Shown here one piece after another: positions 36,066 to 44,796 of a DNA stretch of 64,000 nucleotides (position 1 is the first letter of the stretch; every line of letters starts with the position of its first letter). The stretch is from Streptomyces echinoruber. GTDB taxonomy: Bacteria > Actinomycetota > Actinomycetes > Streptomycetales > Streptomycetaceae. The notes beneath the pieces were generated by a model. It saw only the letters and a program-made list of their open reading frames with translations. It was not told where the DNA came from and did no database searches. The stretch is taken from NCBI RefSeq assembly GCF_014651135.1, contig NZ_BMWH01000014.1, positions 112,241-176,240 of the forward strand, read 5' to 3'. The position numbers and the translations under genes are program-made.

Positions 36066-36522
36066 TTCCGGGCTGCTCGGAGCCGGTCTTCGTCTTCCGG
36101 GGAGACCGTGGTGCGTCGGCGGTCGTCGGCGCACGTCCGCGACGGCAGGTCCCTCAACGGCCGCCCTCGAGCCCTCCTCCCTCCGCGCCGTCGCGGCCGG
36201 TCACGACGTGTGCCCGATCACCTCACCACGGTGTGCCACGCGGGTGGTCCCGTGGCCGAACTCCGCTTCCACTTGGGGAACTTGGACCAGTCGCAGTGGA
36301 CCACCCGGGTGGGCTTGGCGAACCGCGCCCGTCCGGCGTTCTCTTGAGGCGACCCCTCCGCCGCCGCGTCCGCACCCGCCTGCCGGGCCCCGACTGCCGT
36401 ACCGGGCCGTGGAGATCCCGGCGATGCGCGAGTTCGGCCGGTCCCCGGCCGCCGCACCGGCCGCGCCCGGGCCCCGTGCCGAGGCGCGGTCCCGTGTTCC
36501 AGAGAGGAATCCAGAGAAATCC
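36066..36522 (+). other. Long leader before MFS gene with a possible gene remnant
   Basis: No complete gene is seen in these 457 bp. A plus-strand stretch ending at 36347 has codons with strongly G/C third positions (GGPVAELRFHLGNLDQSQW...) and may be the 3' relic of a gene of unknown family. The remainder, with poor codon bias, is the exporter's untranslated leader. Confidence 0.35.
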
Positions 36523-37989
36523 ATGAGTACGACCGACTCCAGCACGCGGTCCGTGCCCGCCGCCGGTGAGTCCGGCGGCGGGCAACTGCCCGATCCCAAG
36601 CGGTGGCCGGCGCTCGGCATGCTGCTGCTCGCCACGTTCATGGGCATGCTCGACGTGTTCATCGTCAATGTGGCGGCACCCTCGATCCAGTCCTCGCTCG
36701 GTGCCTCCTTCAGCCAGATTCAGTTCGTCGTCGCCGGGTACGTCCTGGCCTACGCGGTGGGTCTGGTCACCGGCGGCCGCATCGGCGACGCCCTCGGCCG
36801 CCGCCGGGTCTTCCTGATTGGGCTCATCGCCTTCGGCGCCGCCTCGCTGCTGTGCGCGGTGGCGCCCAGTGCTGCCGCGCTCATCGCGTTCCGCGTGGTG
36901 CAGGGGCTGGCCGCGGCACTGATGCTGCCCCAGGTCCTCGCCATCCTCCAGGTGGTCTTCCCCGAGGAGGAACGCGCCAAGGCGCTCGGCCTGTACGGCG
37001 CCACCATCGGCCTCGGCTCCGTCGCGGGCCAGATCGTCGGCGGTGTCCTGATCAAGCTCGACCTGGCCGGCTGGAACTGGCGCAGCGTCTTCCTGGTGAA
37101 CGTGCCCGTCACCGTGGTGGCCGCACTCGGTGCCGCCGCCTCGGTACGGGAGGTGCGCGGCAGCCGCCGGGCCCGTATCGACCACCTCGGCGTCGTGCTG
37201 CTCGCCGCCGCCCTGCTGCTCCTGCTGTGGCCGCTGGTCGTCGGCGCCGACGACGGCTGGCCCGTCTGGGGCTGGGGTGCGCTGGCCGGGTCGGTGGTGT
37301 GCTTCGCGCTGTTCCTGCTGTGGGAGCGGCGCATCGCCCATGTCTCCGACGCCGGGCACGCGCTGCTGCCGCCCCGGCTGTTCGGGCACCCCGGCTTCGC
37401 CAAGGGCCTGCCCACGGCCCTGGTGTTCTACAGCGGCAACGCCGGCCTGTTCCTGATCCTGTCGTACTTCCTCCAGGACGGCCTGAAGCTCACCCCGCTC
37501 GCCTCCGGTGTGGTGTTCCTGCCGCTGGGCGCCGCCTTCGCCGTCGCCTCGCTCCAGGGCAAGAAGCTGGTGGCGCGCTGGGGGACCGGTGTGCTCGTCG
37601 CGGCGGCCGTCGTCATGGCGGCGGGTCTGGTGCTGGTGCGGCTGCCCGTCGGCTCCGGATCCGCCTCCCACCAGGCGGCGCTGCTGACGCCCGGGCTGCT
37701 GCTGTGCGGGCTGGGGCAGGGGCTGATCGCACCGTCCCTGATCGGCCTCGTGCTCGGCGGGGTCGCCGCGCAGGACGCCGGTGCCGCCTCCGGCGGCCTG
37801 CTCACCGCCACCCAGATCGCCAACGCCCTCGGCTACACGGTCGTCGGCGGCGTCTTCAACGCCCTGCTCGACGGCGGCACGTACGCCTCCGCGTTCCGGG
37901 AGGCGCTGTGGCTGCTGTGCGCCCTCGCGCTGGGCGCCGGAGCGCTGCTGTGGTGGCTGCGGCCCGGGCAGCGGGCCGCGGCGCACTGA
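36523..37989 (+). CDS. MFS drug exporter, DHA2 family (14-TM, EmrB/QacA type)
   Basis: A 488-residue exporter. Motif A is GGRIGDALGRRRVF between helices 2 and 3, and motif C-like GATIGLGSVAGQIVGGVLI follows. About 14 hydrophobic helices span residues 28-480. Helix 1 has LDVFIVNVAAPSIQ, the D1 motif of DHA2 proteins. It pumps toxic compounds out by proton antiport. Divergent from a butyrolactone-receptor-like repressor, it is probably that repressor's target. ATG at 36523 is chosen by the conserved N-terminus; the frame upstream is a repeat-driven artefact. Confidence 0.93.
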   Translation: MSTTDSSTRSVPAAGESGGGQLPDPKRWPALGMLLLATFMGMLDVFIVNVAAPSIQSSLGASFSQIQFVVAGYVLAYAVGLVTGGRIGDALGRRRVFLIGLIAFGAASLLCAVAPSAAALIAFRVVQGLAAALMLPQVLAILQVVFPEEERAKALGLYGATIGLGSVAGQIVGGVLIKLDLAGWNWRSVFLVNVPVTVVAALGAAASVREVRGSRRARIDHLGVVLLAAALLLLLWPLVVGADDGWPVWGWGALAGSVVCFALFLLWERRIAHVSDAGHALLPPRLFGHPGFAKGLPTALVFYSGNAGLFLILSYFLQDGLKLTPLASGVVFLPLGAAFAVASLQGKKLVARWGTGVLVAAAVVMAAGLVLVRLPVGSGSASHQAALLTPGLLLCGLGQGLIAPSLIGLVLGGVAAQDAGAASGGLLTATQIANALGYTVVGGVFNALLDGGTYASAFREALWLLCALALGAGALLWWLRPGQRAAAH

Positions 37990-38048
37990 CCCGGCGGGCG
38001 GCCGGCAGGGGATTCCGGCGGCTTTTCCGTGGATTCTCCGCCGGGGGT

Positions 38049-38168
38049 GGCGTGGTGCGTTCCGGGCTCGGTGGCGTGGTGCGTTCCGGGTCCGGCGGCG
38101 TGGTGCGTTCCGGGTCCGGTGGCGTGGTGCGTTCCGGGTCCGGCGGCGCGGCGCGTTCCGGGTCCGGC
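38049..38168. repeat. 24-bp tandem repeat after the MFS gene
   Basis: Five 24-bp units of the form GGCGTGGTGCGTTCCGGGTC plus four bases (38049-38072 and onward), the last with GTGGTG changed to GCGGCG, lie between the convergent exporter and the small minus-strand gene. Confidence 0.92.
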
Positions 38169-38182
38169 GGCGCGGCGCGGGT

Positions 38183-38596
38183 TCACTCCGCCCGCGATCC
38201 CGCCCCGGCCTCTCCCGCCGTCGGCCCCGGCCGCCCGGCTTCTCCCGCCGCTCGCCCCGGCGGCCCGGCCTCTGTCTCCTGCCCCTCCGCCTCGTTCCAC
38301 CGCAGTGTCACGTCCAGGTGGGCGCTGGTGCTGGCGCCGGCGATGAGGGCGCCGAGTTTGGCGTCGAGGACCACACCGAAGGTGATCTCGACCTCGTCGG
38401 GACGGTGGGCGAGGGCGCGGAACTCGCCGATGACGTCGGTGGCGGCGGAGGTGATGGGGGCCAGGGCTTGGCGCAGGGTGTGCCCGGCGTTCTCCAGGCG
38501 CGTGCCGAGGCCGACGACGTCCGTGCCGGCCCGGGCGGGCGGGGCGACGAGGACGGCGGTGCCGTCGGAGAGGATGAACCGGACTGCGTCGGGCAT
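38183..38596 (-). CDS. CU044_2847-type (trypsin-co-occurring domain 1) protein
   Basis: A 137-residue protein. The N-terminal beta region, VRFILSDGTAVLVAPPARAG, and the block VEITFGVVLDAKLGALIAGA, then HLDVTLRW, match the small trypsin-co-occurring family (CU044_2847), whose members sit beside trypsin-like proteases in conflict-type loci. The last 40 residues are a low-complexity Gly/Ala/Glu tail. ATG at 38596. It is the last gene of the minus-strand cluster with the solute-binding lipoprotein, membrane sensor, VWA protein, kinase and trypsin-like protein. Molecular function is unknown. Confidence 0.78.
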   Translation of the reverse strand: MPDAVRFILSDGTAVLVAPPARAGTDVVGLGTRLENAGHTLRQALAPITSAATDVIGEFRALAHRPDEVEITFGVVLDAKLGALIAGASTSAHLDVTLRWNEAEGQETEAGPPGRAAGEAGRPGPTAGEAGAGSRAE

Positions 38597-38651
38597 GGGG
38601 CTCCTCGCGGACTGGGGCGGACTGGGGCGGACTGGGGCGGACTGGGCTGTG

Positions 38652-39977
38652 TCAGTTCCGGGTCGGGGTCGTGCACAACCGGTCGGGGGGGACGGGAGGT
38701 CTGCGGGACGTGCCCAGGTGTCGCTGGACGGTGTCGAGGTCGGCGAGCAGCTTGGGCAGTTCGGCCGTGCCGCCCGCGTAGTCGAGGACGGCGCGGTAGA
38801 ACGCGGCGGAGACGTCCGGGTCCATCGCGTCGGCGGCGCCGAAGCACAGGGTGTAGCCGGAGTGCGGCTGCAGCAGCGCGGCGATGCGCCGTTGGACGGG
38901 GTCGTGGTACCGGATCGCCTCGCTGCGGGCGGAGAACGCGTGCCCTCCGGGCTGGTTCACCCACAGCTGCTGCGCCCGGTGGCCCGAGAGGTAGGTGATG
39001 AGGTCCTCGGCGGCCGGGTTGTTCCTGCTGAACATGCCGACGAAGTCCGCGGAGACTTCCAGGCGGGGGAGGAAGGGCCGGATGTAGTCGTACGCCGTCC
39101 CGGAGCGGAAACCCATGGCCGACAGGGCGCCGTGGGCGAGGAGGCACCTGGGCCGCGAGCTGGTCAGATCCTGGCCCACCGTGGTGAAGCTGCGGGTCCG
39201 TGCGTCCCGCGCGGTGGCGGTGCCGAGCAGATCGCGCCAGGTTTTCCAGGCGTCCTGGACCGGCTGCGAGCTCCACGCCAGCCGGCCCGCGAGCCATTGT
39301 CCGTAGGCGCTGCCGTCGCCCTCGGCGAGCAGCAGGTCGGCGATCCAGTCCGCGCCGGGCCAGCCGGAGGTCGGACCGGACTCCAGGCCGAGGCACCAGG
39401 CGTGCGGGTGCGTGCGGGAGAAGTCCCGCAGGGCGTCCCGGGAGGCCGGCGGACGGGCGAGGTGGTCCCGGTCGAACCAGGTGAGGCTCTTGACGTCCGC
39501 CTTGACCGGCACCGCGTAGACGGCGTCGCGCTCCGTCGTCAGCCCCTTCGTCAGTCCGCGGAAGGGCTGCAGGTAGGCGTCCGTGTCGACGTCGAGCTTC
39601 CGCAGCCCGTCGTGCGCGTACTTCTCGATCGCCCCCACGCTCGGCAGGATCGCCAGGTCCGGCGGCGCGCCCGCCGCCACCGCGGCGTCGAGCTGCTGCG
39701 TCAGGGCCCGCGTGACCTGCACGTTGACCTGGATGTGGGTGCGATGCTCGAAGTCCTTGAGCACCGCGTGGAACGCCTGGAACTCCTGGCCCGACCACGG
39801 CACCATGATCGTCACCTGCTCGGTCCGCGTCCCGCCGCCGCAGCCGGTGGCCGGGACCAGGAGCAGACCGAGGGCGAGGAGGCGGCGCGCGAGGACGAGG
39901 AGGCGGCGCGCGAGGACGAGGGGGCGGCGGGCGGGGTGCGCCCGGTGACCGTCCGGGCGGATCGTCGCGGCGGTCAT
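38652..39977 (-). CDS. Extracellular solute-binding lipoprotein (GlnH-like position)
   Basis: A 441-residue lipoprotein. After a basic start and a hydrophobic stretch (LALGLLLVPATGC) the lipobox LVPATGC places the lipidated Cys near residue 44. The mature part is a family-1 type periplasmic-binding fold (VTIMVPWSGQEFQAFHAVLKD, PPDLAILPSVGAIEKYA). No transporter permease or ATPase is nearby; instead its ATG overlaps the stop of a four-helix membrane sensor (ATGA). This suggests ligand sensing rather than uptake, like GlnH beside GlnX in mycobacteria, although GlnH belongs to a different binding-protein family. Confidence 0.88.
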   Translation of the reverse strand: MTAATIRPDGHRAHPARRPLVLARRLLVLARRLLALGLLLVPATGCGGGTRTEQVTIMVPWSGQEFQAFHAVLKDFEHRTHIQVNVQVTRALTQQLDAAVAAGAPPDLAILPSVGAIEKYAHDGLRKLDVDTDAYLQPFRGLTKGLTTERDAVYAVPVKADVKSLTWFDRDHLARPPASRDALRDFSRTHPHAWCLGLESGPTSGWPGADWIADLLLAEGDGSAYGQWLAGRLAWSSQPVQDAWKTWRDLLGTATARDARTRSFTTVGQDLTSSRPRCLLAHGALSAMGFRSGTAYDYIRPFLPRLEVSADFVGMFSRNNPAAEDLITYLSGHRAQQLWVNQPGGHAFSARSEAIRYHDPVQRRIAALLQPHSGYTLCFGAADAMDPDVSAAFYRAVLDYAGGTAELPKLLADLDTVQRHLGTSRRPPVPPDRLCTTPTRN

Positions 39978-40966
39978 GACCGCGGGAACCGGTACTCGGC
40001 GAGCCGGGGACGGTAGGCCAGGTACGCCAGCGCACCCGCGGCGGCGAGGAGCGGCAGCACCAGGGCCATGGTCACCGGGTGGTCGGCCAGCGGGTGCGGT
40101 GCGAACCGGTGCATGTCGAGGAGGTGTGTGCCGAGCCGGTGCGTGTCGAGGCGGCACAGGAGGCCGGCGGTGGTGCCGGCCGCGGCGGTGGCCAGCAGCG
40201 CCAACAACAGGCGCGGGTCGGGGTGGCGCCGGAAGTGCCGTACGACGACGCAGCCGCTGGCGACGACGAGGACCGCCATGACGGCCACCGGTCCCAGCAG
40301 CAGCGTCCAGACCCAGCCGGGGGTGAGCCAGGGCGAGCGGAGCTGGTCGTCGAGCGCTTCCCCTTCGCGCTTCTGCAGGTCCTGCAGCGAGGAGATGAGG
40401 CCGCCGGTGCCGGAGATGTACGTGTGTGTCGTGGGGTCCTTCTCGCCCGGGTCGGTCAGCGTCGCGCGGGCGACGGCCAGTTGGGCCGGGCCGCTGCGGG
40501 CGTCGCCCCGCAGCGCGGCGTTGGCGAGCTGCACACAGGTGGTCAACTGGCCCTGCGCGAACTGGATCTGGTTCAGGCCTTGCTTCCCGGCCGCGTTGTT
40601 CTCGGCCGCGGAGGTGATCAGGACGCTCACGCGGGCCGTGGTGTTGGCGAACTCCGTTCCCGTGCCGATCAGTTCCATCTCCGCGGGGTGGGAGACCTGC
40701 TGCAGCGCCGTGTCGGCCCGGCCGGCCTCCCGGGCGGCCAGACGAAGGTCGTGGACGGCCTCCGAGGTGCGCCGGGCGGCGGCGATCCGGTCACCGGCCT
40801 GCGCCGACACCAGCAGGTACAGCAGGGCCGTCGCGACGACCATGGCCAGCACGCCGGTGCGCAGCCGGCGCAGCACGGTGATCGGGTGCGGCGCGGACCA
40901 CCGGATCCGCCGGGTGCCGGCGGCGCCCCGGGCAGGCCACCGGGACGGAACGGCCGGCGCGGTCAC
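39974..40966 (-). CDS. Four-helix membrane sensor protein (GlnX-like)
   Basis: A 330-residue membrane protein. Helix 1 (about 35-55, LAMVVATALLYLLV) is followed by a helical extracytoplasmic domain of about 165 residues (EAVHDLRLAAREAGRADTAL to TGGLISSLQDLQKRE), then three helices (about 222-245, 255-275, 300-320). A small charged C-terminus follows. The four-helix-bundle outside domain resembles chemoreceptor sensor domains, and the overall plan matches mycobacterial GlnX. GTG at 40966 overlaps the VWA gene stop. It probably relays the binding state of the lipoprotein to the cytoplasmic kinase. Confidence 0.75.
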   Translation of the reverse strand: MTAPAVPSRWPARGAAGTRRIRWSAPHPITVLRRLRTGVLAMVVATALLYLLVSAQAGDRIAAARRTSEAVHDLRLAAREAGRADTALQQVSHPAEMELIGTGTEFANTTARVSVLITSAAENNAAGKQGLNQIQFAQGQLTTCVQLANAALRGDARSGPAQLAVARATLTDPGEKDPTTHTYISGTGGLISSLQDLQKREGEALDDQLRSPWLTPGWVWTLLLGPVAVMAVLVVASGCVVVRHFRRHPDPRLLLALLATAAAGTTAGLLCRLDTHRLGTHLLDMHRFAPHPLADHPVTMALVLPLLAAAGALAYLAYRPRLAEYRFPRS

Positions 40967-42606
40967 GAGGCGTCCTCGGGGACGTCGTCCACCGCGTCGT
41001 CGAGGGGGTGGCCGCACGCCTCGCAGTAGCGGGCCGCGGCCACCGGGGCCGTCGCACCGCACCCGCGGCAGCGGCGCCGGCCGGTGCCCGCCCCGGGCGG
41101 CGGGCCGGTGACGAGCGCGTCGACGGGCGGGGCGCCGGTGCGGGTGGACTCCAGGCCGAGCCGCTGCAGCTCGCCCCGGGACGCGTCGCGCCGCACCTGC
41201 GGCAGGCCGTCGGGGCCGGTGGCCGCGACCGCGCGCAGCAGCCCGAGCCGTACGGTGTCCCCGAGGTCCTCGGCGAGCCGCAGCGCCAGGCGCAGTTCCC
41301 GGTCGGCCCGCTCCAGGTCGCCGCGCTGCCGGGCGTCGGCGCAGGCGCGCATGGCCATGCCGAGCTCGCGTTCGTTCTCCACCCGGGTCAGGCCCGCCGA
41401 GCGGGGGATGCCGTAGCCGGGGGTGGCCCGGCGCACCACCACCATGGTCTGCGTCTGCGAGCACGGCCGGCGGGTGCCGTCGGGCCGTTCGGCGTGCAGG
41501 GTGATGCGGGCGGCGCGCTGTCTTTCGTCGACGGCCAGCGTCTCGGGGTCGAAGCGCAGGGACACCTGGTACTGGCGGGTCTCCGGCGACCAGGCGCCGA
41601 GCGGTACGTGGATCTCGCCCTGGTGTGTCTGATGGTGCGTCAGTTCTGCCTCGACGGGCCGGGTCTGCCGCACGAAGGCCGGATGGAAGCGCTCGTTGAG
41701 CCGCAGCCCCAGGTAGACCCGGGGGACGACCAGGTGCTGGGCCTGCCGCACGAGGCCGGTGAAGTCCTCGGTGAGGTCGGCGATGTCCAGCACGGCGCGG
41801 GCGGTGCCGTGCAATGCCTCGGTGATGCGCAGCAGTTCGGCGTGGTCCCAGTCCTCGCCCAGTCCCCGCACGTCGCACACGAACCGGTCGGCGCAGGCCG
41901 CCAGGACCTCGCCGAGCTGCTCGGGCGTCTCGTGCTCGTTGCGGCCGTCGGTGTAGAGCACCGCGTGCCGCACGACGGCGGGGGAGGCGACCGAGGCGAA
42001 GAGGCGGTCGGCGCGGGCCAGCCAGGTGCCGATCGCCGTCCCGCCCTCGGGGAGCTGGCTGCGGACGTGCCGTTTGGCCGCCTCCCTGGCCGCCGCGTCG
42101 ACGGGGGCCAGGCCGCCGTGGGGCGGATACACCACCTGCGCCTCGTGGTGGCCCGCGACGACGCCGAGCAGGGTGCCGTCCGGGAGGGCGTCGATCGCCG
42201 CGCACACCGCGCGCTTGGCCTCGTCCAGCTTGCGCCGCCCGGCCATGGACAACGACCGGTCCATGATGAGCACTTCGGCGGCCGGCGGGCGTGCCCCGGG
42301 CGGCCCGACGGAGCGCGCCCGGACGGTGACCAGGGCGTCCGCGCGCTGCGCGTCGAAGGCCAGGTCCGTGGGCGCGTCCACCTCGACGGAGAAGCTCAGC
42401 CCCAGATCCGGTGCCGGTACCGGATCTTGTCCCAGATCCCGTCCTGGGTCTCGTCTCGGGTCCGGTAACGCGTCCGGCTCCGCGTCCCGTTCCGGTTCCC
42501 GCCTCGCGTTCCGCCCCGTGTCCGGTCCCGCGTCCAGCCCTGCACCCAGCCCTGCAGCCAGTCCTGCACCCAGTCCTGACGGTGACCTGTCCCCCACCGG
42601 TACCAC
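40963..42606 (-). CDS. VWA domain protein with C-terminal zinc ribbon
   Basis: A cytoplasmic protein of up to 547 residues. The N-terminus is low-complexity (repeated GLGAGL, then Arg/Glu/Asp/Pro runs). A von Willebrand A domain starts at about 100 with an intact MIDAS: DRSLSMAG, Thr in GGTAIGTW and Asp in YTDGRNEHE. A beta domain follows, then a helical segment, then a zinc ribbon (CRGCG, YCEACG) at the end. GTG at 42606 is the longest start; a GTG nine bases later has AGGTGG in front and may be the true one. The stop overlaps the sensor gene. The zinc ribbon echoes those of the neighbouring kinase. Confidence 0.88.
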   Translation of the reverse strand: MVPVGDRSPSGLGAGLAAGLGAGLDAGPDTGRNARREPERDAEPDALPDPRRDPGRDLGQDPVPAPDLGLSFSVEVDAPTDLAFDAQRADALVTVRARSVGPPGARPPAAEVLIMDRSLSMAGRRKLDEAKRAVCAAIDALPDGTLLGVVAGHHEAQVVYPPHGGLAPVDAAAREAAKRHVRSQLPEGGTAIGTWLARADRLFASVASPAVVRHAVLYTDGRNEHETPEQLGEVLAACADRFVCDVRGLGEDWDHAELLRITEALHGTARAVLDIADLTEDFTGLVRQAQHLVVPRVYLGLRLNERFHPAFVRQTRPVEAELTHHQTHQGEIHVPLGAWSPETRQYQVSLRFDPETLAVDERQRAARITLHAERPDGTRRPCSQTQTMVVVRRATPGYGIPRSAGLTRVENERELGMAMRACADARQRGDLERADRELRLALRLAEDLGDTVRLGLLRAVAATGPDGLPQVRRDASRGELQRLGLESTRTGAPPVDALVTGPPPGAGTGRRRCRGCGATAPVAAARYCEACGHPLDDAVDDVPEDAS

Positions 42607-42651
42607 CTGACCGCTTCGTTGCGTGTCGCCCCGTGTTCCGTGCGTGACGTC

Positions 42652-44796
42652 CTAGGAGCTTAGCGTCTCGGACGGGCGTCTGAAACGGGACGGACGCGTT
42701 CTGCTTCCCGGCCGGGGCCATCTCCACTCCGGCGCGGGCCGCAGCCGGTTGGCCAGGTCGACGAGGGCGACGTACTCCCGTTCGGTGGCGGCGTGCGGGC
42801 CCAGCGCCCGTACTGCCTCGGACAGTTGGAGCCGGTCTCCGGTGAGCAGGAAGTCGGCGTACTGGATCTCGGCCCGCAGCGCGGCGGCCGCGGCGTCGTC
42901 GACCGGGAGGCCGGCCAGGGCCGCCCGGGCCTGCGCCAGGTCGTCCCCGGTGGGGGCGGCGGGGCCCGGCCGGTCCGGCACGGTGACCAGCAGGCGCACG
43001 GCGGCGACGCGGGCCTCGCGCTCGAAGCGGAACTCCTGGGTCAGGCGCTCGGCGGTGGCCACGGCCCGGTCGCGCCGGCCGGCCAGCAGGTGCACGCGGG
43101 CCAGGCCGAAGCCGGCCGCGCCGAGCGCGGGGGTGGTGCCGAAGACCGCGTCGTAGTGCGACCGGGCGACCACGCCGTCGCCGCGCAGCTCGGCGCACAG
43201 GCCGAGCGCGAGCTGCGGGATCAGCTCGCCGGGAAGGTCGGCGCGCACCCGGGCGAAGTGCCCGGTGGCCTCTCCGGGATCCTCGCGGGCCAGCGCGATC
43301 AGGCCCTCGTACCAGGCGTGCAGCCAGTGCCACGACGGCAGGTGCGCGGCGGCGAGGGCGGCCTGCGCGCGCGGCACGTCGCGCCGGCGCACGGCGAGCC
43401 GGCTCTCGGCCAGGGCGCTGCCCGCCGCCTCCGTCACGCGCGGGTCGTCGGGGTCGGCCAGGGGCGCCGGCAGCGCCGCGGCGACCTCGTGCGGCCGGGG
43501 CGAGGAGAACGGCGCCGGCATGGTCAGCAGCGCCTTCTCCGACCAGGAGGCCCGCACCCAGTCGGCCGGGGGCCGCGCCGTGCCCAGGCCGCCGTGCAGG
43601 GGCTCGGTCAGCGAGCCGAACAGCGCCGAGGGCCGCGTCACCTGCCGGTGCTCGGCCACGACCTGCCGGATCACCCCGCTGAGCTGCTCGCCGAACTGCC
43701 GTGCCGAGACGAACCGCCGCCGGGGCACCCGGTCGTCCGTGGCCCGCTCCAGCAGCAGGGCGAGGGAGTCCACGCCGGGCGCCGTGCGGTCCTTGAGGTG
43801 GTCGCGGCACAGCTCGCGCAGCGTCATGCCCAGCCCGTACAGGTCGAAGCCGGGGGTGGGCCGCTGGTGCTCCGGGTCGTGCTCGGGCGGCGCGTACGCC
43901 TTGGTGTACGCCACGACCGGCCCGGTGACCCGGCGCGAGCGCACCGCGCCGAAGTCGATGAGCCGCACCCGGTCCAGCGGCCCGTCGGGGCCCTCCTCCG
44001 CGAACCGGATGATGTTCAGCGGCTTGACGTCGCAGTGCAGCAGCCCCCTGGCGTGCAGGTAGTCCAGCGCCTGCAGGATGCGCACGCCGTGCCCGAGCAG
44101 GTTCTCCAGCCGGTCGCCGTCGCGCGCCGAGAGGGGGGTGCCGGGGACGTACTCCAGGACGAGGTGCGGTCCCTCGGACTCGTAGCCGAGGATGCGGACG
44201 ATGCTGTCGTGGCGCAGCCCGACCAGGGCGGCCCGCTCGCGGTCCGCGGTGTCGGCCACCGACCGGTTCAGGGCCTTGACCACCACGTGGGTCTCCAGGT
44301 TGCGGTCCAGGGCGAGGTAGGCGGCCCCGTAGGCGCCAGAGCCGAGGACCCGCTCCACCTGGTAGCGGCCGGCGATCACCAGGCCGTGGATCTGACCGAA
44401 GTCGAACCGGGTGCCGCAGTGCGGGCAGAAGCCCACCGTCCGTCCCGGCCGGCCGTCGTGGCCGCGCCCGACCGGCCGCCCGCAGGCGGGGTTGGGGCAG
44501 AAGCGGTGCTCCTCGGCGACGGGCCCGGCCGTCTGCGCGGGCGGCCGCAGCGCCTCCTCGGGCACCGGGCCGTCCCCGGCCAGGTCCAGGCCGTACCAGG
44601 GGTCCGGCCGCACCTGCGCCACTCCGACGCCCGCCGCCTGCCGCGCCCTCGCCGGGGCGGTGCCGGGGACGGTGCCGGGGGCGGCCCGTTCCGGCGGCAG
44701 CGGCTCGCGGTCGCACACTTCGCAGAAGCCCTCCGCGTCGATCGCGCCGCGCCCGCAGTCGGGGCGGTTGCACCTCGTCACCACGGCCTCACCCAC
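42652..44796 (-). CDS. PknG-like serine/threonine kinase with zinc ribbons and TPR region
   Basis: A soluble protein of about 714 residues. Two zinc ribbons (Cys9/14/25/28 and Cys100/105/124/127) precede a kinase domain with loop LGSGAYGAAY (151-160), Lys174, LLHCDVKPLNII (catalytic Asp256) and DFG at 281-283. The C-terminal half is helical, TPR-like (LAAAHLPSWHWLHAWYEGLI and onward). Rubredoxin/zinc-kinase-TPR is the build of mycobacterial PknG, which has no membrane anchor. GTG at 44796 overlaps the trypsin-like gene by 8 bp; GTGs at 44784 or 44781 are alternatives. Substrates are unknown; a GarA/OdhI homologue is not in the window. Confidence 0.9.
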   Translation of the reverse strand: MGEAVVTRCNRPDCGRGAIDAEGFCEVCDREPLPPERAAPGTVPGTAPARARQAAGVGVAQVRPDPWYGLDLAGDGPVPEEALRPPAQTAGPVAEEHRFCPNPACGRPVGRGHDGRPGRTVGFCPHCGTRFDFGQIHGLVIAGRYQVERVLGSGAYGAAYLALDRNLETHVVVKALNRSVADTADRERAALVGLRHDSIVRILGYESEGPHLVLEYVPGTPLSARDGDRLENLLGHGVRILQALDYLHARGLLHCDVKPLNIIRFAEEGPDGPLDRVRLIDFGAVRSRRVTGPVVAYTKAYAPPEHDPEHQRPTPGFDLYGLGMTLRELCRDHLKDRTAPGVDSLALLLERATDDRVPRRRFVSARQFGEQLSGVIRQVVAEHRQVTRPSALFGSLTEPLHGGLGTARPPADWVRASWSEKALLTMPAPFSSPRPHEVAAALPAPLADPDDPRVTEAAGSALAESRLAVRRRDVPRAQAALAAAHLPSWHWLHAWYEGLIALAREDPGEATGHFARVRADLPGELIPQLALGLCAELRGDGVVARSHYDAVFGTTPALGAAGFGLARVHLLAGRRDRAVATAERLTQEFRFEREARVAAVRLLVTVPDRPGPAAPTGDDLAQARAALAGLPVDDAAAAALRAEIQYADFLLTGDRLQLSEAVRALGPHAATEREYVALVDLANRLRPAPEWRWPRPGSRTRPSRFRRPSETLSS

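Noticed and set aside
36108..36347. Possible small plus-strand gene of 79 codons before the MFS gene
   Set aside because: The last 45 codons have good third-position bias but the first part does not, and there is no start signal; noted as a possible relic rather than a gene.
39974..44773. A 1599-codon minus-strand frame over the kinase and VWA genes
   Set aside because: Only its last 330 codons (the membrane sensor) are real; upstream it is a shifted frame of the VWA and kinase genes.
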